Assembly: GCA_900473915.1 (NCBI GenBank)
Contig: UCNG01000010.1
Location: 1-64,000, forward strand
Direction of reading: 5' to 3'
DNA: 64,000 nt
DNA from: Hyphomicrobiales bacterium
GTDB lineage: Bacteria > Pseudomonadota > Alphaproteobacteria > Rhizobiales > Rhizobiaceae
The position numbers were made by a program, and so were the translations under genes. Each line of letters opens with the position of its first letter. Position 1 is the first letter of the stretch. Below the pieces are notes generated by a model. It was not told the origin of the DNA. It saw only the letters and a list, made by a program, of their open reading frames with translations, and did not search any database. Shown piece by piece: positions 57,808 through 64,000 of this stretch.

Positions 57808-58272
57808 TCAGGCAACCTCAATGATCGCTTCTATTTCGACAGGTGCATTCAGCGGTAAACTCGCAACGCCAACAGCCGAGCGGGCATGTTTGCCTGCGTC
57901 GCCAAGAACAGCCACGAGGAGATCCGATGCGCCGTTGGCAACCAGATGCTGTTCCACAAAGTCGGGAGTGGAGGCTACAAATACGGTAATTTTTACAATC
58001 CGCTTGATGCGGCCTAGATCACCGAGAGCAGCCTTCGCCTGAGCAAGGATGTTGACAGCGCAGGCACGCGCAGCGGCTTGTCCGTGCGCTACCGTCAGCT
58101 CATCACCGATCTGACCCGTATGCACCAGCTTGCCACCTTCCAGCGGAAGCTGGCCAGATGTGAGAAGCAATGAACCGCTTTGTGCAAAAGGAACGTAGTT
58201 GGCGGCAGGTGCCGCAGCTTCCGGAATGGATATACCCAGATTTTTAAGGCGGCTGTCGATCGTGTCGGTCAT
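57808..58272 (-). CDS. RidA/YjgF family protein
   Basis: This 154-residue protein is a trimeric RidA-type protein that hydrolyses reactive enamine/imine intermediates. The core is SGSLLLTSGQLP and IKRIVKITVFVASTPDF, and the conserved Arg is in ARSAVGVASLPLNAPVEIEAI. It is longer than the 130-residue archetype at its N-terminus and fits the UK114-like 1 subgroup. AAGGA lies about 9 nt before the ATG. It is the first of three cotranscribed genes. Confidence 0.87.
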   Translation of the reverse strand: MTDTIDSRLKNLGISIPEAAAPAANYVPFAQSGSLLLTSGQLPLEGGKLVHTGQIGDELTVAHGQAAARACAVNILAQAKAALGDLGRIKRIVKITVFVASTPDFVEQHLVANGASDLLVAVLGDAGKHARSAVGVASLPLNAPVEIEAIIEVA

Positions 58273-58414
58273 TGTATTAATCCTTGCTTGCAAAGGTACT
58301 TCTCGATCTGGCTACAGGCAGAATCGGTGAAGCTTATGGGAAGGGTGCTTTTTTTGCCTCGCTTCCGCCACGAGTTTTTTTATCATGCTCGTCAACTCAT
58401 CGGGAGATTCATGT

Positions 58415-59254
58415 ATGCGTTTTTTCAAGAGTGCGGTTGTGGCGGGCGGAACGGTCGCTTGTGTATGGGCCGGATTTGCTGGCGTTGCCTATGCGGCCTC
58501 AACGGTAACGTTGGTTCCACATCGCGCGGTCTACGATCTGACACTGGATCGAGCCGATGAAAAATCAGGGATCAGCGGCTTGACTGGTCGCATGGTCTAT
58601 GAGTTTAACGGATCGGCGTGCGAAGGTTACACCACCAATTTCCGCTTTGTGACGCGAATTGATATGGAAGAGCAGCCGCAGCGCGTGACCGACCAGCAGA
58701 CGACCACATTCGAAGGCGCGGACGGAAAGAACTTCCGCTTCGTCAACAAGACCTTTGTGGACAAGGAGCTGGTCAAGGAAGTGCGCGGCGACGCAAAGCT
58801 CGAGGGCGACAAGACAGTTGTTGAGCTGAGCAAGCCAAAGGAAAACAAGCTTGACCTCAAGGGAACGCAATTTCCCACCGGTCATATGGAAGAACTTATA
58901 GGCAAGGCGGAAGCGGGGCAGAAATTCTACCAGACATCGCTCTTCGATGCTTCCGAAGATGCTGATCGCGTAGTCGCTACCACCGTCGTTGTCGGCAAGC
59001 AGCAAGCTTTGCCGGACGATGAGACCAAGGTCATGGGCAAATTTTCCAAGGATCAGGTCTGGCCGGTAACGATTGCCTATTTCGACGATAAGGAAAAGCA
59101 GGACGGACTGCCGATTTATCGCATCAATTTCAAGCTCTATCGCAATGGCATTACCCGCGACCTTACAATGGATTATGGAGATTTCTCCATGCGCGGAAAA
59201 CTTGTGAAGCTTGATGTCTATGATGCGGCAAAACAGCCGGCGACCTGTAAATAA
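58415..59254 (+). CDS. eipB: Cell envelope integrity protein EipB (DUF1849)
   Basis: EipB (279 residues) is a periplasmic beta-spiral protein that supports envelope integrity in Brucella abortus. A signal peptide (about residues 1-27, ending AYAA) is followed by VPHRAVYDLTLDRADEKSGISGLTGRM. The two mature Cys, in SACEGYTTNF and at the end (ATCK), form the conserved disulfide of the family. GGGAG lies 8 nt upstream of the ATG. The link to envelope function is by family, not shown here. Confidence 0.9.
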   Translation: MRFFKSAVVAGGTVACVWAGFAGVAYAASTVTLVPHRAVYDLTLDRADEKSGISGLTGRMVYEFNGSACEGYTTNFRFVTRIDMEEQPQRVTDQQTTTFEGADGKNFRFVNKTFVDKELVKEVRGDAKLEGDKTVVELSKPKENKLDLKGTQFPTGHMEELIGKAEAGQKFYQTSLFDASEDADRVVATTVVVGKQQALPDDETKVMGKFSKDQVWPVTIAYFDDKEKQDGLPIYRINFKLYRNGITRDLTMDYGDFSMRGKLVKLDVYDAAKQPATCK

Positions 59255-59451
59255 GCGTGCTGGGCGGCGTGGTTTTTCGCCTGTTCGATGCTATATTGTG
59301 CGGGCGACTTGCAATTTGCGGCGCGATCAGTTAACAGCGCGCCTATTCCACACACGGGATTGGGCTTTTGTCGGGAGAAATCCGGCAAAAACCTCCGGTG
59401 GCGAGAAATCGCCTCAGCCCGTGGAGGTTAAACCGGAAAAGGAAAATAAAG

Positions 59452-60222
59452 ATGGCATTGCCTGATTTCAGCATGCGCCAGCTTCTGGAAGCTGGTGTTC
59501 ACTTCGGCCACCAGACTCATCGCTGGAACCCGAAAATGGCGCCATACATCTATGGTGACCGCAACAACATCCACATTCTCGATCTGTCCCAGACCGTTCC
59601 TCTGCTGCACAATGCGCTGAAGATCGTTTCGGACACGGTTGCTCGCGGCGGTCGCGTGCTGTTCGTCGGCACGAAGCGTCAGGCTTCGGACATCATTGCC
59701 GATGCTGCCAACCGTTCGGCACAGTACTACGTCAATGCACGCTGGCTCGGCGGCATGATGACCAACTGGAAGACGATCTCCAATTCGATCCAGCGTCTGC
59801 GCAAGCTCGACGAACTTCTGGCTGGCGAAGCTCAGGGCTTCACCAAGAAGGAACGCCTCAACCTCGAGCGTGAGCGTGAAAAGCTTGACCGCGCCCTCGG
59901 CGGTATCAAGGACATGGGCTCGGTTCCGGACCTGATGTTCATCATCGACACCAACAAGGAAGCGATTGCTATTCAGGAAGCCAAGCGTCTTGGTATTCCG
60001 GTTGTCGCAGTGATCGACTCGAATTGCGATCCGGACCAGATCGACTACCCGATCCCGGGCAACGACGACGCCGCGCGCGCTATCGCTCTTTATTGCGATC
60101 TGATTGCTCGCGCCGCTCTCGACGGTATCGCTCGTCAGCAGGGTGCAATGGGCATCGACGTCGGTGCGCAGGTTGAAGCTCCGGTTGAGCCAGCCCTCGA
60201 AGCTCCGGCTGAAGGCGCTTAA
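59452..60222 (+). CDS. rpsB: 30S ribosomal protein S2
   Basis: S2 (256 residues, E. coli 241) binds late to the 30S subunit near the Shine-Dalgarno helix. [24 protein letters not shown] is the family N-terminus. The start follows AAAGGAAAATAAAG. A 197-nt leader precedes it, with a CTATAT at 59291-59296 that might be a -10 box; in E. coli S2 represses its own operon, and no matching structure was identified here. Confidence 0.97.
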   Translation: MALPDFSMRQLLEAGVHFGHQTHRWNPKMAPYIYGDRNNIHILDLSQTVPLLHNALKIVSDTVARGGRVLFVGTKRQASDIIADAANRSAQYYVNARWLGGMMTNWKTISNSIQRLRKLDELLAGEAQGFTKKERLNLEREREKLDRALGGIKDMGSVPDLMFIIDTNKEAIAIQEAKRLGIPVVAVIDSNCDPDQIDYPIPGNDDAARAIALYCDLIARAALDGIARQQGAMGIDVGAQVEAPVEPALEAPAEGA

Positions 60223-60364
60223 TCAGCGTATGATTTCATCCATCCGTCATATCTGTGATAGGGCGGGTGGATAATCTCGTTTCATCCCGGTGCGAGATTG
60301 TGATTCCTGCAGTGCGATGCTCAGGTCAGGTCGCGATCCAGAAAACAAGCGCCGGTTAAATGTT

Positions 60365-60385
60365 GGCACACCCATCCGGTGTGCC
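60365..60385 (+). other. Hairpin between rpsB and tsf
   Basis: A perfect 8-bp stem (60365-60372 with 60378-60385) closes CATCC, 25 nt before the tsf ATG. There is no T-run, so it may attenuate transcription between the two genes or affect their RNA, as the E. coli rpsB-tsf attenuator does. Confidence 0.5.
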
Positions 60386-60409
60386 TTCGCTTTCATGAAA
60401 GGCGACATC

Positions 60410-61327
60410 ATGAGCATTTCCGCATCTCTCGTCAAAGAACTCCGCGACCTCACCGGCGCCGGCATGATGGACTGCAAGGCTGCACTTGCTGAAACCAATG
60501 GCGACATCGAAGCTGCCGTCGACTGGCTGCGCGCCAAGGGTATTGCAAAGGCCGACAAAAAGGCTGGCCGTACCGCTGCCGAAGGTCTGGTTGGTGTTGC
60601 AGCTTCCGGCAACAAGGCTGTTGTCGTAGAAGTCAATTCCGAAACCGACTTCGTTGCCCGCAACGAGGCTTTCCAGGATCTCGTCCGCAAGATCGCTCAG
60701 GCCGCCCTGTCGACCGATGGTTCGACGGAAGCCGTGGCCGGCGCTAACATTGACGGCAAGACCGTTACTGAAACGGCAAAGGACGCTGTTGCCACCATTG
60801 GTGAGAACATTGGCTTCCGCCGTTCGGCTGCGCTGACCGTCCCGCAGGGCGTTGTCGCGACCTACATTCACAACGGGGTTGCTGATGGCCTCGGCAAGCT
60901 CGGCGTTCTCGTTGCAATCGAAACCGCTGGCGATGCAGAAGCTGCAAGCGCATTCGGTCGCCAGGTTGCCATGCACGTCGCTGCGATCAATCCGCTGGCG
61001 CTGACCGCCGAAGACGTTGATCCGGCTGCTGCCGAGCGCGAAAAGGCAATCTTCATCGAGCAGGCCCGTGAATCCGGCAAGCCGGACAACATCATCGAAA
61101 AGATGATCGAAGGCCGTATGCGCAAGTTCTACGAAGAAGTTGTTCTTCTTTCGCAGGCTTTCGTCATCAATCCGGACCTGACGGTCGCGGCTGCCCTCAA
61201 GGAAGCTGAAAAGACCATCGGTGCTCCTGCCAAGATCACGGGCTTTGTCCGTATCGCTCTCGGTGAAGGCATTGAGAAGGAAGAAACCGATTTCGCTGCT
61301 GAAGTGGCTGCTGCTGCCAAGGGCTAA
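60410..61327 (+). CDS. tsf: Elongation factor Ts
   Basis: EF-Ts (305 residues, E. coli 283) recycles EF-Tu-GDP. The N-terminal UBA-like domain ([20 protein letters not shown]) and the core [12 protein letters not shown] region are intact. AAAGG lies 7 nt before the ATG. It is part of the rpsB-tsf-pyrH-frr group, where the linked genes encode translation factors. A palindromic repeat-like sequence follows. Confidence 0.97.
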   Translation: MSISASLVKELRDLTGAGMMDCKAALAETNGDIEAAVDWLRAKGIAKADKKAGRTAAEGLVGVAASGNKAVVVEVNSETDFVARNEAFQDLVRKIAQAALSTDGSTEAVAGANIDGKTVTETAKDAVATIGENIGFRRSAALTVPQGVVATYIHNGVADGLGKLGVLVAIETAGDAEAASAFGRQVAMHVAAINPLALTAEDVDPAAAEREKAIFIEQARESGKPDNIIEKMIEGRMRKFYEEVVLLSQAFVINPDLTVAAALKEAEKTIGAPAKITGFVRIALGEGIEKEETDFAAEVAAAAKG

Positions 61328-61340
61328 TCGATCGGTTTTT

Positions 61341-61388
61341 CAGCGCATCTTGTCCCGAAAACCGGTTTCCGCTTTTTGGAATGCGCTG
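61341..61388. repeat. 48-bp palindrome after tsf
   Basis: CAGCGCAT (61341-61348) pairs with ATGCGCTG (61381-61388), with a near-palindromic core ACCGGTTT between. This is the type of short imperfect palindrome common in Rhizobiales genomes (related forms contain CCGAAAACCGG). It could form a hairpin at the 3' end of the tsf mRNA. Confidence 0.6.
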
Positions 61389-61498
61389 AATGCCTGAAAA
61401 GGCTTTTGATTATGAAGGGCATCGCGTGACAACGCGGTGCCCTTCGTGTATCGGAACCCGAACACATCCATTTGATCACAATCTGCGGAGAGCATCCA

Positions 61499-62221
61499 AT
61501 GCCAGGTCAACCCGCCTACAAACGCGTCCTTTTGAAAGCCTCGGGTGAGGCATTGATGGGCAGTCAAGGCTTTGGCATCGATGTTTCCGTTGCAGACCGT
61601 ATTGCAAGCGATATCAAGCAGGCACGGTCGCTCGGAGTCGAAGTTGGCGTCGTCATTGGGGGCGGAAACATTTTCCGTGGCGTCGCTGTGGCTTCCAAAG
61701 GCGGCGACCGCGTGACCGGCGATCATATGGGGATGCTGGCTACCGTCATCAATTCGCTGGCGCTGCGTACCTCCCTGCACAAGATCGGTGTCGATTCTGT
61801 CGTGCTCTCCGCCATCGCCATGCCTGAAATCTGCGAGAGCTTCTCGCAGAGACAGGCTACGGCCTATATGGACGAGGGCAAGGTCGTGATCTTTGCTGGC
61901 GGCACCGGGAATCCTTTCTTCACGACGGATTCGGCAGCGGCTCTTCGCGCTGCGGAAATCGAGGCGGACGCTCTGTTGAAGGGCACGCAGGTCGACGGAA
62001 TCTATTCCGCCGACCCCAAAAAAGATCCGAACGCCACACGTTTCGACCGTCTGACCCACAAAGAAGTTCTCGATCGCGGGCTTGCGGTCATGGATACAGC
62101 CGCTGTTGCCCTTGCGCGTGAGAACAACATTCCGATAATAGTCTATTCCATCCATGAAAACGGCGGCTTGGCCGAAATTCTGCAAGGCAAGGGGCGCTGC
62201 ACGATCGTTTCCGATAATTGA
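61499..62221 (+). CDS. pyrH: Uridylate kinase
   Basis: PyrH (240 residues) phosphorylates UMP to UDP. It has the amino-acid-kinase fold: LKASGEALMG near the start, VGVVIGGGNIFRG for phosphate binding, and FAGGTGNPFFTTDSAAALRAAEIEADALLKGT. GGAG lies 9 nt before the ATG. It leads the pyrH-frr-uppS-cdsA group, which joins nucleotide supply, ribosome recycling and lipid-carrier synthesis. Confidence 0.97.
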   Translation: MPGQPAYKRVLLKASGEALMGSQGFGIDVSVADRIASDIKQARSLGVEVGVVIGGGNIFRGVAVASKGGDRVTGDHMGMLATVINSLALRTSLHKIGVDSVVLSAIAMPEICESFSQRQATAYMDEGKVVIFAGGTGNPFFTTDSAAALRAAEIEADALLKGTQVDGIYSADPKKDPNATRFDRLTHKEVLDRGLAVMDTAAVALARENNIPIIVYSIHENGGLAEILQGKGRCTIVSDN

Positions 62222-62254
62222 TCGACCCTTGCTGCGTATCGAAGGAGAAAATGC

Positions 62255-62815
62255 ATGAGTGATGCTTTTGACATCAACGACCTGAAACGCCGCATGGAAG
62301 GCGCTATCAATTCTTTGAAGCACGATCTTGGTGGCCTGCGTACGGGCCGTGCTTCCGCAAGCTTGCTGGAGCCGATTGTCATTGAAGCCTATGGCTCGAC
62401 AATGCCGATCAACCAGGTTGCCAATATTACCGTTCCCGAATCGCGCATGCTGTCGGTTTCCGTGTGGGACAAGAGCATGGTGGGTGCCGTGGAACGCGCA
62501 ATTCGCGATTCAGGTCTCGGGCTCAATCCTATCACTGACGGTACGACCCTGCGCATTCCGCTTCCGGAGCTGAACGAACAGCGCCGCAAGGAATTGGTCA
62601 AGATTGCACACCAATATGCCGAGCAGGGTCGCATCGCTGCCCGCCATGTGCGTCGCGACGGTATGGACACGCTGAAAAAGCTGGAGAAAGACAGCCTCAT
62701 CAGTCAGGATGATAGCCGTGTTCTGTCGGAAAAAGTGCAGAAGCTGACCGACGAAACCATTGCAGAGATGGATAAGATCGTTGCAGTGAAAGAAGGGGAG
62801 ATCATGCAGGTCTAG
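62255..62815 (+). CDS. frr: Ribosome recycling factor
   Basis: RRF (186 residues, E. coli 185) splits post-termination ribosomes with EF-G. It has the tRNA-like fold signature: [20 protein letters not shown] at about residues 25-45 and [19 protein letters not shown] in the coil. AAGGAGA precedes the ATG. It is 33 nt downstream of pyrH. Confidence 0.97.
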   Translation: MSDAFDINDLKRRMEGAINSLKHDLGGLRTGRASASLLEPIVIEAYGSTMPINQVANITVPESRMLSVSVWDKSMVGAVERAIRDSGLGLNPITDGTTLRIPLPELNEQRRKELVKIAHQYAEQGRIAARHVRRDGMDTLKKLEKDSLISQDDSRVLSEKVQKLTDETIAEMDKIVAVKEGEIMQV

Positions 62816-62850
62816 GACTTGCATGGTTTTCATTGAAGGAGAGCTTCGCC

Positions 62851-63618
62851 ATGTCCGAACCGCGCCACATCGCCATTATTATGGATGGCAATGGCCGTTG
62901 GGCGAAGGCACGCAACTTGCCCCGCAGCGCTGGACACCGGGCAGGGGTCGAAGCTCTTCGCGAGACTGTACGGGCAGCCGGGGATCGTGGCCTTGGCTAC
63001 CTTACCTTGTTTGCATTCTCTTCGGAGAACTGGTCGCGCCCGAGCGGAGAGGTGAACGACCTCCTTGGTTTGCTGAAGATTTTTATCCGTCGCGATCTCG
63101 CGGAGTTGCACCGTAATAATGTGCGCGTCAGCATCATCGGCGAACGCGAGGAGCTTGCCGCCGATATTCGGACGTTATTAGTTGAAGCGGAAACGCTTAC
63201 CCATCGCAATACCGGCCTCAACCTGATCATTGCTTTCAACTACGGTTCCCGCGACGAGATCGTTCGTGCCGTGCGAAGCCTGGCGCGCGACGTTGCAGCC
63301 GGTCTGCTTGATCCGGCGTCTATTTCCGCTGAACTGATCTCGGCTAACCTTGATACGGCAGGCATACCCGATCCGGATCTTATCATCCGCACGAGCGGGG
63401 AAATGCGGTTGTCGAATTTTCTGCTCTGGCAAGCGGCATATTCGGAGTTTCTGTTTCTGCCCATTCATTGGCCAGATTTCCGCTCGTCGGACCTAGATGC
63501 AGCCTATGAGGCTTTCCGCCAGCGTGAGCGTCGATTTGGCGGTGTTGAAGTGCGCGCGGGAATCGAAGAACTCGAAGAAGAAATCGCATGCCCTTCGACC
63601 AAGGGGGCGGCAGTCTAA
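62851..63618 (+). CDS. uppS: Undecaprenyl diphosphate synthase
   Basis: UppS (255 residues) makes the C55 lipid carrier for peptidoglycan and O-antigen. The catalytic Asp12 is in [11 protein letters not shown], and [11 protein letters not shown] and the C-terminal [20 protein letters not shown] are diagnostic of the cis-prenyltransferase family. GAAGGAGAG precedes the ATG. Its TAA is immediately followed by a repeat-like hairpin, and cdsA begins about 70 nt later. Confidence 0.97.
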   Translation: MSEPRHIAIIMDGNGRWAKARNLPRSAGHRAGVEALRETVRAAGDRGLGYLTLFAFSSENWSRPSGEVNDLLGLLKIFIRRDLAELHRNNVRVSIIGEREELAADIRTLLVEAETLTHRNTGLNLIIAFNYGSRDEIVRAVRSLARDVAAGLLDPASISAELISANLDTAGIPDPDLIIRTSGEMRLSNFLLWQAAYSEFLFLPIHWPDFRSSDLDAAYEAFRQRERRFGGVEVRAGIEELEEEIACPSTKGAAV

Positions 63619-63655
63619 AGTGGTTCCCGAGAATCGGAACCACTGAAAATGCTCT
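63619..63655. repeat. Short palindrome after uppS
   Basis: AGTGGTTCC (63619-63627) pairs with GGAACCACT (63636-63644), then GAAAATGCTCTA matches the TGGAAATGCTCTA end of the mosaic repeats. It is a reduced version of that element and starts on the base after the uppS stop. Confidence 0.55.
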
Positions 63656-63689
63656 AATGAGGCGCAAGCCGGTCCGTCGAAAGGTCTCA

Positions 63690-64000
63690 ATGTCCAATCT
63701 TCAAACCCGCATCATTACTGCTATTGTTCTCGGTGCAGCTGCCTTGTGGCTGACCTGGATAGGCGGTTTGGGTTTCACGCTGTTTTCGATCGCGATCGGA
63801 TTGGCCATGTTCCACGAGTGGACCAGCTTGACTGCACCCAAGCAGACGTTGTTTTCGCGGGTGTTCGGTTGGGGATGGCTGGTGCTTACCAGTATTCTGC
63901 TCCTTATGGACCGAAGCGCATTGTTGACGATTGGCGCTCTAATAGCGGGTGCTTTCATACTTCTGCTCACGCAATGGCGGACAGGGCGCGGCTGGCCAGC
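63690..64000 (+). CDS. cdsA: Phosphatidate cytidylyltransferase, 5' part (partial)
   Basis: The open frame from the ATG at 63690 to the window edge encodes at least 103 residues with four or so hydrophobic segments (LQTRIITAIVLGAAALWLTW and later). N-terminal region and position right after uppS fit CdsA, which makes CDP-diacylglycerol for phospholipid synthesis at the inner membrane. The catalytic C-terminal part is outside the window. Confidence 0.82.
   Translation, partial: MSNLQTRIITAIVLGAAALWLTWIGGLGFTLFSIAIGLAMFHEWTSLTAPKQTLFSRVFGWGWLVLTSILLLMDRSALLTIGALIAGAFILLLTQWRTGRGWP

Overview
The window reads as a stretch of the large chromosome of an alphaproteobacterium of the Rhizobiales, most likely Brucella or the former Ochrobactrum group. 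The reasons are the S10-spc-alpha gene order with adk but no rpmJ or rpsD inside it, a GAAC-N7-GAAC (GTTC-N7-GTTC) SOS box before recA, an EipB (DUF1849) gene, and palindromic repeats of about 105 bp that resemble the Brucella Bru-RS class. This placement is inferred from protein and site content; no rRNA or tRNA gene is present to confirm it. No phage, transposase, CRISPR array or plasmid function was found, and every gene looks intact except the two cut by the window edges (tuf and cdsA).

Layout. 1-14495 (+): the last codons of tuf, then 26 ribosomal-protein, secretion and transcription genes from rpsJ to rplQ (S10, spc and alpha operons fused, with secY, adk and rpoA), closed by a strong terminator. 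14694-19083 (+): a Deg/HtrA protease, the RarA ATPase, a transglycosylase-like lipoprotein and an OmpA-type lipoprotein. 19239-23443 (+): recA behind an SOS box, then alaS. 23489-28116: small metabolic and stress genes (an ABM/NIPSNAP pair with a divergent ArsR-type regulator, a GST, icd, a ribbon-helix-helix protein, a PfpI/DJ-1 protein). 28293-30890 (+): a TrmJ-like methyltransferase, murI and an aldo/keto reductase.

31005-43786: mostly minus-strand accessory genes. Their core is the propionyl-CoA to succinyl-CoA operon (pccB-pccA-mcm) with its divergent ScfR/PrpR-type regulator and two TTTGCAAA sites between them. Around it lie small conserved proteins, queF, and DUF924, DUF883, DUF2336 and VanZ proteins. 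44003-48866: a MerR (LiuR-like) regulator with an operator-like site, a membrane acyltransferase with an unusual cysteine-rich tail, a YdcF-like protein, a possible 32-residue membrane peptide, L-serine dehydratase and DUF1489. 48935-54093: a D,D-carboxypeptidase with a SPOR domain, then clpS-clpA. 54227-59254: azlC-azlD, a HIT protein, an operon of RidA, glycerophosphodiesterase and a FemAB-like acyltransferase, and eipB. 59452-64000 (+): rpsB-tsf-pyrH-frr-uppS-cdsA, the usual translation and envelope-precursor cluster.

The most interesting unexplained structure is a family of mosaic palindromes. One end of the element supplies or overlaps the stop codon of the gene reading into it at three loci, and a shorter relative follows the uppS stop codon directly. 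Other leads are operator-like dyads beside the ArsR, ScfR and MerR genes, a hairpin plus 16-bp tandem repeat in the ydcF-like leader, and a lysine-rich tail on ClpA.
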